From: Rhodopseudomonas rhenobacensis
GTDB taxonomy: Bacteria; Pseudomonadota; Alphaproteobacteria; Rhizobiales; Xanthobacteraceae
Reading direction: 5' to 3'
DNA: 64,000 nucleotides
Assembly: GCF_014203125.1 (NCBI RefSeq)
Contig: NZ_JACHIH010000018.1
Span: 1-64,000, forward strand
Below are positions 15,520-23,281 of this stretch, piece by piece. A program made the translations under genes and the position numbers. The stretch's first letter is position 1; each line of letters opens with the position of its first letter. The notes below the pieces were generated by a model. It had not been told where the DNA came from and did no database searches. It saw only the letters and a list, made by a program, of their open reading frames with translations.

Positions 15520-17547
15520 TCAGGCCGCGCGCACCGAGTCCAGGAACCGTGCGACTTCGCGCTTCAGGTCGTCGCTGTCGTGCGACAGCGACTGCGCGGC
15601 GACCAGCACCTGCGACGACGCCGAGCCGGTCTCCGAGGCGCCGCGCTGCACGTCGGCGATGTTGGACGACACCTCGGTGGTGCCAAGCGCTGCCTGCTGC
15701 ACGTTGCGGGAGATTTCCTGCGTCGCGGCGCCCTGCTGCTCCACCGCGGAGGCGATGGTCGAGGAGATTTCCGACATCTGCGAAATCGTCGTGCCGATCT
15801 CGTGGATCGCCGCCACCGATTCTTCGGTGGCCGATTGCATGCCGGTGATCTGCTGGCTGATCTCGCCGGTGGCTTTGGCGGTCTGCTCCGCCAGCGCCTT
15901 CACTTCGGAGGCGACCACCGCGAAGCCGCGGCCGGCCTCGCCGGCGCGAGCAGCCTCGATCGTGGCATTGAGGGCGAGCAGGTTGGTCTGCCCGGCGATG
16001 GTGTTGATCAGTTCGACGACGTCGCCGATCCGGCTCGCCGCCTGCGCCAGCTGGGTGATCCGCGCGTTGGTCTTCTGCGCCTGCTGCACCGCGGAGCCTG
16101 CGATCCGCGCGGAATCCTGCACCTGGCGGCTGATCTCGTTGATCGAGGAGGCCATCTCTTCGGTCGCCGAGGCCACCGTCTGCACGTTGGTCGAGGCCTG
16201 CTCGGAGGCCGCGGCGACCACCGTGGTCAGTCGTTCGGTCTGCTCTGCGGTGGCGGTGAGGGTGCCGGCATTGGCTTCCAGTTCGGCCGAAGCGGACGAC
16301 ACCGTCTGCACGATCTTGCCGACCGCGCCTTCGAATTCGTCGGCCAGCCGATGCATGTCCTGCTTGCGGCGTTCGATCGCGGCATGCTCCTGCTCGGCCA
16401 TCGCTTCGGCTTCTTGCTGGGCGCGCTGCGCGGCGTTCTCGCGGATCACCACCACGGTCTTGGCGATGTCGCCGACCTCGTCGCCGCGCTTGGCGCCGGG
16501 AATTTCCACGTTGAGCTCGCCGCCCGCCATCTTGCCGAGCGCGCCGTTGAGCTTCATCAGCGGCCGCGACACGCTGGCGAAGCCGAACACCACCGAGACC
16601 ACCGACGACAGCATCACCAGGATGCCGAGCGCGAAATTCACGCGGTTGGCGGAGGTGAGGTCGTCCTTGGCGCGGGACTTGGCCTCGTCGGCCAGCGTCT
16701 CGCCGGCGCTCACCGCGGTGCGCATCAAGTCCAGCGCGCGGTTGCCGAGCGGCATGGTCTGCACCTCGACCAGCTCTTTGCGGGCGAGTTCGGTGGCGAC
16801 GCCATCGGCGGAGGCGTCGTAATAGCCGGTCAGGATCGAATTCATGAAGTCGACGTCGCCGATGAATTCCGGGTCGTCGTTCAGCCGGCGCAGCCGCATC
16901 AGCTGGGCGTTCAAATCGCCGGGCAGCTTTTCGATGATCGCCTTCTGCTCGGGCTCGCCGGTGTTGGTGAATCGCCAGGTCGCGGCTTCCAGCAGGTTGA
17001 AGGTGGCGTCAGTGGCGTACAGCACCTTTTCGAGGTCGGCGCGGCGATCGGCTTCGATGTTGATCAGCTGCGCCTGCGCCGATTCCATCGCGCGGCGCCA
17101 TTCGCCGGTAATCACGGTGCGCATCTCGAGGATTTCCAGCGACTTCAGCTGGGTCTTGGCGATTTGCTCGGCATGGCGGGCGTAGTCGGCCGCGACCGTC
17201 TTGACGGTCTCCAGCCGGCTGTGGTTCTCGGAGGCGGTGGTCTCGCGGGTCGCGGCGTCGAGCTCGCGCATCGCCAGCGCATTGGCCTCGCGCAGACTGG
17301 CCTGCGCCTTTTCGACCTCGGCGGCGGTCTTGGCCAGCCGGATATCGCGCACCGCAAGCTGCATCCGGCGCAGCCCGACGTCGGCCTCCAGCGCATGGCG
17401 GGCGATGCTCTGCTGGGCATCGGCGCGGTCGTTGCCGCGATTGACCGCGGATTCCGAGACCATCTGATTGGCCGACATGGTCAACGACAGCGCGATACCA
17501 ACCAGGCCGGCGAAGCCGAGCTTGTAGGCAATGCGGTTCAGTTTCAT
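15520..17547 (-). CDS. Methyl-accepting chemotaxis protein
   Basis: 675 residues. TM1 spans about 9-27, and a ~275-residue periplasmic helical sensor domain follows. TM2 is about 303-326 ([20 protein letters not shown]), and HAMP about 327-380 ([19 protein letters not shown]). The cytoplasmic signalling hairpin has the conserved tip ([35 protein letters not shown]). It senses an extracellular or membrane cue and controls CheA; the ligand is unknown. No CheB/CheR C-terminal pentapeptide is visible (ends DSVRAA). It is an orphan receptor with no che genes nearby. Confidence 0.95.
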   Translation of the reverse strand: MKLNRIAYKLGFAGLVGIALSLTMSANQMVSESAVNRGNDRADAQQSIARHALEADVGLRRMQLAVRDIRLAKTAAEVEKAQASLREANALAMRELDAATRETTASENHSRLETVKTVAADYARHAEQIAKTQLKSLEILEMRTVITGEWRRAMESAQAQLINIEADRRADLEKVLYATDATFNLLEAATWRFTNTGEPEQKAIIEKLPGDLNAQLMRLRRLNDDPEFIGDVDFMNSILTGYYDASADGVATELARKELVEVQTMPLGNRALDLMRTAVSAGETLADEAKSRAKDDLTSANRVNFALGILVMLSSVVSVVFGFASVSRPLMKLNGALGKMAGGELNVEIPGAKRGDEVGDIAKTVVVIRENAAQRAQQEAEAMAEQEHAAIERRKQDMHRLADEFEGAVGKIVQTVSSASAELEANAGTLTATAEQTERLTTVVAAASEQASTNVQTVASATEEMASSINEISRQVQDSARIAGSAVQQAQKTNARITQLAQAASRIGDVVELINTIAGQTNLLALNATIEAARAGEAGRGFAVVASEVKALAEQTAKATGEISQQITGMQSATEESVAAIHEIGTTISQMSEISSTIASAVEQQGAATQEISRNVQQAALGTTEVSSNIADVQRGASETGSASSQVLVAAQSLSHDSDDLKREVARFLDSVRAA

Positions 17548-17691
17548 GGCCCCGGTGCCCCCTTGGCGCCGGACAGTCGAGCGCCCGAGCTAACGGGATG
17601 CTGATCGACTGACGCGGCAGTCCTGCTCCGTATCAGAAAGATGACGGAACAACATTCTCCTGCGGAGTACGCCGGGGTCGTGAAGTTCGGA

Positions 17692-18264
17692 TTAATTTCG
17701 CGTCACAAACTGAGTAAAGATTGCCGGAAATGAGCTGCGCCGGTGGCGGAGTGCGTAGTTGTCGGTATGACTTTCGTCGATCGTGCTCAGTGCGAACTGA
17801 TCGGCTTCGCCGGAACGCGCGGCATCGGTCGTCGTTGTCAAGGCTGCTTGACGCCACGGCCAGTCGATCACCTCGGCACAATACAGAGCCCACCAGATGA
17901 TTACCGGCTGCAGCACCAGCCGGGGTCCATGATACCACCAGGTGCTCGGCAGTCCCGGCAGGTCGATGCCCTCGACCGCGTGCTTGATATTGGCCGGCCA
18001 CACCAGCAGGGCGTAGAGCGCAAACGCCACGCCGGCCCACCAACGCAGCGAGCGGGTGACCAGCGCCAGCGCGCCCGCGATCTCGCACAGCCCGGTGACG
18101 AAGATCAGTTGCGGCGCGAACGGCACGAAGGACGGCGTGATCGCCAACAGCTTGTCGGGCGCCGCGAGGTGCAGCACCCCGGCGGCGACGAACAGCGCCG
18201 CCATGATCCAGCGCATCACCGCGCGCGCCGGGTCGGAGGCGCCGCGCGGCGTTTCGGTCGGCAT
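17692..18264 (-). CDS. DoxX-like membrane protein
   Basis: 190 residues from the ATG at 18264. Four hydrophobic segments lie in the first ~145 residues (WIMAALFVAAGVLHLAA, LIFVTGLCEIAGALALV, WAGVAFALYALLVWPANI, RLVLQPVIIWWALYCAEV), as in DoxX/DUF4267-type proteins. The last ~45 residues (after WPWRQA) are hydrophilic, basic and Ser/Thr-rich, and look unlike the family. They may be a real tail or read-through of a decayed stop. It starts 2 bases after the stop of the DUF2188 gene, so they form an operon. Confidence 0.75.
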   Translation of the reverse strand: MPTETPRGASDPARAVMRWIMAALFVAAGVLHLAAPDKLLAITPSFVPFAPQLIFVTGLCEIAGALALVTRSLRWWAGVAFALYALLVWPANIKHAVEGIDLPGLPSTWWYHGPRLVLQPVIIWWALYCAEVIDWPWRQAALTTTTDAARSGEADQFALSTIDESHTDNYALRHRRSSFPAIFTQFVTRN

Positions 18265-18266
18265 AG

Positions 18267-18512
18267 TCAGGATTTGTCGACGATGTCGGTGCGTGGGCGG
18301 TCGTCGCCGCGCGAGGTTTCCTCGTGCCACTTGCCCTGTTCGTCCTCGTATTGGATCACCTCGGTGCTCCCCGGCACGCGTTGCTCGGCGGCGGCGCGGC
18401 GCGCAGCCGCGGCGGCACTCTTATGGTCCGGAAAGGCTTCCGAGAACACGTCGCCGACCTTGTAGGCCCATCCGCCGTCATGTTCGACAATCTTGTAGAC
18501 GACCTCTGCCAT
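18267..18512 (-). CDS. DUF2188-like small protein
   Basis: 81 residues: YKIVEHDGGWAYKVGDVFSEAFPDHKSAAAAARRAA then TEVIQYEDEQGKWHEE, a pattern typical of DUF2188, whose role is unknown. Soluble, with no signal peptide. It is upstream in a two-gene operon with the DoxX-like gene. Confidence 0.75.
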   Translation of the reverse strand: MAEVVYKIVEHDGGWAYKVGDVFSEAFPDHKSAAAAARRAAAEQRVPGSTEVIQYEDEQGKWHEETSRGDDRPRTDIVDKS

Positions 18513-18698
18513 GGGACCTCGCTGTAATCGATTGCCCGCGGCAAAGCATCCGGAGGCTGCGGTGTGGGGTAAACAACGCGCCCGATCCGCTCGGGTTCCG
18601 GCGCGTCGCGCGCATCATATTACCACTTCAACGATTCGCTTGCACGCGGCCCGTGCAGCCGGCCATGATCACCTCAAATAAGAAAAGGGAGGGACACC

Positions 18699-19025
18699 AT
18701 GGTGATCGCGACACGGCTGTTGAAGCTGCGCGGCGAAAGCGCGGAAATTCCGATCCGGATCTTTGCGCCGGTTGAGGCCGGACGCGGCTGGGAATGCAGC
18801 TTTGAGATCGGCTGGCCGCAGGGCGTGCAGCGCAAGCGCGCCAACGGCGCCGACGCGGTGCAGGCGCTGGAATACGCGCTGCGGCTGATCGGGACGCTGC
18901 TCTACAGCAGCGATCTGCACGAGGACGGCCGGCTGATGTGGGACGAGCCCGGCCGCGGCTACGGCTTTCCGGTGCCGCCGTCGCTGCGCGATCAGCTGAT
19001 CGGCGACGACGCCCGCCTGCTGTGA
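18699..19025 (+). CDS. Conserved hypothetical protein (DUF6968-like)
   Basis: 108 residues, soluble. It contains IPIRIFAPVEAGRGWECSFEIGWP and GADAVQALEYALRLIGTLLY, matching the small proteins annotated DUF6968 as far as I can recall. A strong ribosome-binding site (GGGAGG) lies 7 bases before the ATG. Function unknown; no operon partner, since the next gene is convergent. Confidence 0.7.
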   Translation: MVIATRLLKLRGESAEIPIRIFAPVEAGRGWECSFEIGWPQGVQRKRANGADAVQALEYALRLIGTLLYSSDLHEDGRLMWDEPGRGYGFPVPPSLRDQLIGDDARLL

Positions 19026-19102
19026 AGGCGCCGGATGACGCGCGGTCGCGGCGTCATCCGGGCCTCGTGTCGCTGCGTGCGTTTTCCGAACAGCGCCAGG
19101 CG

Positions 19103-20272
19103 CTACGCCGCGCTGCGGCCGGGGCCGCGGGCGTCCTGGCTGGCCGGCAGCACCACCAGCGCGTCGTCCTTGCGGCAGATGCCGAAGGTGCCCTGGTTGT
19201 TCGCGGTGAGCAGCATGGTCGGCTCGCCGCAATGCTCGCAGACGAAGATGCCGGCGTCGTCGAACCGGCCGCGCAGCTTGTCGGTTTTGGCGATCAGCGT
19301 GCATTCGTGGCTGACCGGATCGATGCCGACCTTGGCGCCGCAGGAGAAGCAGAACCGCACTTCGCTCTCGGTCTGGCCTTCGTCGATATTGGCCGGAATC
19401 CGCGAGGCGCAGACCGGGCAGGCGACGGTGACCGCGACGGTGGCGTGCGAGGCACCGCGGGCCCGCACGAACACCGCGCCGTTGGTGGCGCGATGCGCAT
19501 GGAAGCGCTGCTTGCAGCTCTCGCAGGTCGGCGTGGCGCTGTCGCCGGGGTGCACGCCGATCTGAAAGGTCACCGGCTTCTTGCAGTTCGGGCAGTTCTC
19601 GGTGACGGAGGCGGGCAGAGCCGTCGGCGCCGCAGCCGGCGTTGCGCCTGCGGCTGCCTGCACGGCGCCGGGTTCAGCCGCGAGCACTTGCGCCGCGACG
19701 GCGCCGCCGTCGAGCCAGGCCAAAAGCTCCTGGACGTTGTCCTTCATCGAGGACACCAGCGGCTGATACTGCGCCATCTCGCTGACCGGCTGCGCCTCCA
19801 AGAGCTTGCCGAAGTCCTTGAGCAGGCCGCGCACCCTGGCGCTCTCGCAGCTTTGCAGCGGCACCGCGCCGGTGAGCTTGCCGAGCTCTTGGATCACGCC
19901 CGAGACATTGGCGATGCTCTGCTCGATCTGGCCGAAATACACCGCGGGGTGCTGCGAATCGGCGAGGCCGAGCTTGACCGAATTGCGTATCTGTTTGGTG
20001 GAGAGTTCGAGTTGCCGCGCCAGCACGCCGAGATGGCCGCTGACGCGGGTCTCCGAGGCGTCGTGGCCGAAGGTCCAGGCGATCGCGATCGCCGCCAATG
20101 CCGCGCCGGCGATCGCCAGGATCTGGCCGGAGAACCACACCCAGCCGGTCTGCGAACCGAGCAGCACGCCGATCGCGATGATGAAAATCCCGATCGCGGC
20201 TGCAATGGTTTCGACCGGGTGAGCTAAAAAGAAATCGTCAAGTTTTTTGCTGAGCACCACACACCCGCCCAT
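19103..20272 (-). CDS. Membrane-anchored multi-zinc-ribbon protein
   Basis: 389 residues from the ATG at 20272. Two N-terminal membrane segments (about 21-39 and 46-68) are followed by a helical region, then three Cys clusters. The first is CPNC...CESC, the second CPVC...CFSC...C and the third CEHCG...C, consistent with tandem zinc ribbons. The final segment resembles stand-alone zinc-ribbon proteins. I do not recognise a named family. The architecture suggests a membrane-tethered nucleic-acid- or protein-binding adaptor (inference). The longer start at 20350 is unlikely on composition. Confidence 0.7.
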   Translation of the reverse strand: MGGCVVLSKKLDDFFLAHPVETIAAAIGIFIIAIGVLLGSQTGWVWFSGQILAIAGAALAAIAIAWTFGHDASETRVSGHLGVLARQLELSTKQIRNSVKLGLADSQHPAVYFGQIEQSIANVSGVIQELGKLTGAVPLQSCESARVRGLLKDFGKLLEAQPVSEMAQYQPLVSSMKDNVQELLAWLDGGAVAAQVLAAEPGAVQAAAGATPAAAPTALPASVTENCPNCKKPVTFQIGVHPGDSATPTCESCKQRFHAHRATNGAVFVRARGASHATVAVTVACPVCASRIPANIDEGQTESEVRFCFSCGAKVGIDPVSHECTLIAKTDKLRGRFDDAGIFVCEHCGEPTMLLTANNQGTFGICRKDDALVVLPASQDARGPGRSAA

Positions 20273-20539
20273 AGGATCAGTTGTGGATAACCTACCAAGG
20301 ATTCTGTGCGCCTGATAGGCGTACCTTCGATCTGCGCCGCAATTTCGCAAGCAACGTTAAAGCACGCGGAAGATGCCGCAACGCAATAGCTTTGCCTATA
20401 CCCTGTTACTCCACAGTCCCGAAACTTTGGTCGAACGCGGTGTCGCCGATCGGCCGATTGCGAGACGCTCCGAATGCGCTAGGTTGCCGCCGATCGCGCC
20501 GAGCCGCGCGCGAGGCCGCTCGAGCGATCCGCTGCAGGT

Positions 20540-20851
20540 ATGACGGTGACTGATTCTGCGCCCAGTGTAATGCCAAAACAGGCCGAACCCGAGCCGGTGG
20601 CGTCCGACGTGATCGTCGGCAGCCACGCCTTCCGCCGCGGCGTCGCCGAGGTGCGCACCGGGCGCAGCCCGCGATTCGACGACGAGGTGCTGGCGCAGGA
20701 CGGCATGCAATGGGCCTATGAGTGGGGCCGGCAATTCGCGCTCTTGGCGCCGCCCGACCTGCCGCTGATCTCGCCCGACGAAGGCACCCTGAACCCCAAG
20801 GCGGTGTATCTGTTCAACATCTATCTGCAGCGCGGGCAGTTGTGCAGGTAG
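20540..20851 (+). CDS. Conserved-looking hypothetical protein
   Basis: 103 residues, not recognised. The C-terminal half (YEWGRQFALLAPPDLPLISPDEG, then NPKAVYLFNIYLQRGQL) looks folded, and the N-terminus is disordered. No membrane segment. The spacing and codon usage fit the surrounding genes. It is followed at once by the REP/RAYT region. Confidence 0.6.
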   Translation: MTVTDSAPSVMPKQAEPEPVASDVIVGSHAFRRGVAEVRTGRSPRFDDEVLAQDGMQWAYEWGRQFALLAPPDLPLISPDEGTLNPKAVYLFNIYLQRGQLCR

Positions 20852-20858
20852 GTGGGGG

Positions 20859-20950
20859 GATGGGTGTCGCAAGCGCTCAACCCATCCTACCGGCGAGGGA
20901 CGACTAAACAGTTTTCGTGTCGGATGGGTTGAGCCCTTGCGAAACCCATC
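20859..20950. repeat. Inverted pair of REP palindromes (GGATGGGTTGAGC family)
   Basis: GATGGGTGTCGCAAGCGCTCAACCCATCCTAC (20859-20890, split here only by reference) and CGGATGGGTTGAGCCC...GAAACCCATC (20921-20950) are inverted copies of one REP, about 30 bases apart. Together with the pair at 21229-21312 they bracket the RAYT remnant, as expected for REP/RAYT systems. Further pairs are at 25686-25768 and 26695-26803. Confidence 0.8.
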
Positions 20951-20968
20951 GCTACGCAACGATCTCGA

Positions 20969-21214
20969 ATGACCAATTATCGGCGTAACGCAATTGCCGG
21001 TGGCCGTTTCTTCTTCACCGCCAATCTCGCGGATCGTCGGCTGCGCCTGCTCACCGATCACATCGATCTGTTGCGTGGTGCGTTGCAAGAGACGCGGCAG
21101 AGGCATCCCTTCGTGATCGACGCGATCGTTGTGTTGCCCGAACACCTTCATACGATTTGGACGCTGCCGGAGGGCGACGCCGCCGATGTCGGCGGCGATT
21201 TCGGCGAGCGGTGA
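20969..21214 (+). pseudogene. RAYT (REP-associated tyrosine transposase) N-terminal remnant
   Basis: 81 residues: N-terminal MTNYRRNAIAGGRFFFTANLADRR, then VIDAIVVLPEHLHTIWTLPEGD, which carries the HUH-type metal-binding motif (EHLH) of Y1/TnpA-REP transposases. Full RAYTs are about 150-180 residues and have a catalytic Tyr in the second half, which is missing: the frame stops 45 bases after the motif, next to a REP. So it is a truncated, inactive copy that nevertheless sits between its presumed REP targets. Confidence 0.85.
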
Positions 21215-21228
21215 ATCGCGGAGTCGCC

Positions 21229-21312
21229 GTAGGATGGGTTGAGCTCTTGCGAAACCCATCAGATACGCAGTCGCGTGCGCGATGGGTTTCGCAAGGGCTC
21301 AACCCATCCTAC
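21229..21312. repeat. Inverted pair of REP palindromes (GGATGGGTTGAGC family)
   Basis: GTAGGATGGGTTGAGCTC...GAAACCCATC (21229-21260) and the reverse GATGGGTTTCGCAAGGGCTC...CCATCCTAC (21281-21312). The first lies 15 bases after the RAYT stop codon, so insertion or deletion at the REP may have truncated the gene. Confidence 0.8.
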
Positions 21313-21374
21313 AACGCTCTTCTCCCCATCTTCGCGTTACAGCCCGCACCGCGACGCGCGACACGCCGCGCTGA

Positions 21375-21839
21375 TCAATTGCCCTTGCCGAAATGGCATT
21401 GATTGGGGTCGTCCGACGCGCCCTCCGCCGCGCCTTCGGACCGCTCGCCGCGGCCGTTGACGATGTGCTTGCCGATGGCGTTGCCATACAGCCGGTACTT
21501 GACGACAAAATCCTTGGCGAAGTTCACGGTGTCGGCGCCGAGCGTGGCCTCGGCCTGCTGCCGCTTGGCGGCGCTGACGAACTTGGCCAACTGGCCGGCC
21601 TTGTCGATCATCTTGATCGCCCGCACCACGTCGTGCAGGCCGATGCGGATGCTGCCGCCTGCCGCGAGATACGTCGGCTCGATCGGCGGCGGCGCTTTGC
21701 GTGCGGGCGGCTTGCGCGCGCCGGCCGGCTTGCCCGGCTTCGCGATCTTGCCGGCGGCTTTGCCGCTGCTCTTGCTCTTGGCGCTGCTCTTGGTCTTGGC
21801 TTTGGTCTTGGCTTTGGCTTTCGACGCTTTCTTGGCCAT
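21375..21839 (-). CDS. Lys/Ala-rich (histone H1-like tail) hypothetical protein
   Basis: 154 residues. Residues 1-50 are a low-complexity Lys/Ala/Ser/Pro tail (AKKASKAKAKTKAKTKSSAK...), similar in composition to histone H1-like tails of bacterial DNA-binding proteins. Residues 55-140 look folded and helical (IRIGLHDVVRAIKMIDKAGQL, FVVKYRLYGNAIGKHIV). It may bind nucleic acid (inference from the tail). It is 12 bases downstream of the lipoprotein gene stop on the same strand side, so the two may be one transcript with the lipoprotein second. Confidence 0.6.
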   Translation of the reverse strand: MAKKASKAKAKTKAKTKSSAKSKSSGKAAGKIAKPGKPAGARKPPARKAPPPIEPTYLAAGGSIRIGLHDVVRAIKMIDKAGQLAKFVSAAKRQQAEATLGADTVNFAKDFVVKYRLYGNAIGKHIVNGRGERSEGAAEGASDDPNQCHFGKGN

Positions 21840-21850
21840 GGCGGGATCCT

Positions 21851-22852
21851 TTACGGCGAAACGACGATGGTCGGTCGGAACAGCTTCAGCGCCAGCACCT
21901 GGTTGACGGCTTCCGCGGCGCTGGCTTCGGCGGCGGTGCTGGGCTTTGCGCTGAGCAGCGGCAGGTACTGATAGGAGCGCAGCTGCGCCAGCGCCGGCAG
22001 GCCGGGGCCGGGCACCGCGAGGCCCATGGTGATCTTGTGCAGATCGGTGCGGGTGGCTTCGCCGGTGAGCGCGGCGTTGCTGACCTGCAACCCCGAGCGC
22101 ACCCCGGAGAACGCGATCTTCGGCGCCACGCTGCCGCTGATCACGGTCTGGAATTCCAAGGCGTCGACCAGCGTCGGCGGGCCGTCGCGCTTGTCCTTCG
22201 GGCCGCCGAGGTTCTCGAAGATCGTCATGTTGATGAAGTCCTTGATGAAGCCCTTGACGCCGATCTCCCCGGTGATCGGATAGATGGTGTTCGGACCTAC
22301 CAAATGAGTATAGTCGCGGCCGATCGAGGCGCCGCTGCAGTAGTGATCCGGCAGCCGCAACAGCCCGCTGAAGCTGTCGGTGATGGTGAAGACGCGCTCG
22401 TTCTTGCGCAGGCGGTTGGCCTTGCCCTTGATGCCAAGCGTGAAATTCGACGACGAGAACGGCTGCAACAGGTTGATCTCGGTGCCGAGGTTGTTCTCCT
22501 CGGTCATCTCCAGATCGAAGGTGGCAGCGACGCCGGTGCCGAAGAAGGTGTTCAGCACGTCGCGGGCGTGACCCTGGAACAGTTTTGGCTCGAATTGCTG
22601 GATCGGGCGGCCGTTGCGAAATTCCACGCCGATCTCGTAGCCGCGCTGATCGACGCGTTTTTCGGCGAGATTGCGCTCGTCGGTCAGCCAGCCGAGCGCG
22701 AGGTCGATCGCCGCCTGCCGGGTCTCGCAGCGCACTTGTTTGACGATCACCGGCGTCGGCACCCCGGCGACGTCCTCCGGCAGCGGCCGGATCGCGCAGC
22801 CGGCCAACAGCGCGCAGGCGACCAGCAGGGCCGCACGGACCACCCCAGACAT
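21851..22852 (-). CDS. Hypothetical lipoprotein
   Basis: 333 residues with a type II signal peptide: VVRAALLVACALLAGCAI, lipobox LAGC with Cys19. The rest is a soluble domain rich in beta-type sequence that I do not recognise, including NNLGTEINLLQPFSSSNFTLGIKG and GEIGVKGFIKDFINMTIFENLG. Likely anchored to the outer or inner membrane facing the periplasm. A 7-bp palindrome lies 46 bases upstream. Lipoprotein assignment is firm; function unknown. Confidence 0.75.
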   Translation of the reverse strand: MSGVVRAALLVACALLAGCAIRPLPEDVAGVPTPVIVKQVRCETRQAAIDLALGWLTDERNLAEKRVDQRGYEIGVEFRNGRPIQQFEPKLFQGHARDVLNTFFGTGVAATFDLEMTEENNLGTEINLLQPFSSSNFTLGIKGKANRLRKNERVFTITDSFSGLLRLPDHYCSGASIGRDYTHLVGPNTIYPITGEIGVKGFIKDFINMTIFENLGGPKDKRDGPPTLVDALEFQTVISGSVAPKIAFSGVRSGLQVSNAALTGEATRTDLHKITMGLAVPGPGLPALAQLRSYQYLPLLSAKPSTAAEASAAEAVNQVLALKLFRPTIVVSP

Positions 22853-22897
22853 CGACGCCTCCTGCGCCGGGACGGACGGCTGCCGCCCTGCGGACGC

Positions 22898-22917
22898 AAC
22901 TAACAGACTAGTTAGTT
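22898..22917 (-). promoter_or_regulatory. Palindromic operator-like site upstream of lipoprotein gene
   Basis: AACTAAC-AGACTA-GTTAGTT, a perfect 7-bp inverted repeat in an otherwise GC-rich gap, 46 bases before the start at 22852. The form resembles TetR-family operators. No TetR gene is adjacent. The rest of the 22853-23281 gap shows nothing else convincing. Confidence 0.45.
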
Positions 22918-23281
22918 AAGCGTCGCGACGCTGTAACTTGCGGGCAACAGGCTGCAAGAATGAGTTGTGGTATCAGGAGGGGTTCAGCCCAGGCGGGTAG
23001 AGCGCGGTCGCGCGGTTAGCGTGGGAACGCTGGCGCGGCGCCGGCGGGATCGACGGCGAATGCGCCGCGCCGCGGTCGAGCTATCATCGACGCCAGGAGG
23101 CCTGCGACGTGTCCGCGCGGAATTTGCAACGTGAGGATGGCGGTGCGTGGCCGCGGTGCCGGCCGGCGACGCTGCGACGCGATCGCGCCGCCGCGGCTGG
23201 GATTTTTACGGGGGTCTTAACTTACCGTAAAGCCCGGTCTGCTAACCCGCTGCGGCGAGTCGCAGGGATGAAAACAACAAA

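Noticed and set aside
15352-17604. Long + strand open frame (750 codons)
   Set aside because: Antisense to the intact chemoreceptor gene; Arg/Gly/His-rich translation is a typical high-GC shadow.
21157-21460. Possible frameshifted continuation of the RAYT gene
   Set aside because: Both other forward frames after 21214 read through the REP palindromes and show no catalytic Tyr region.
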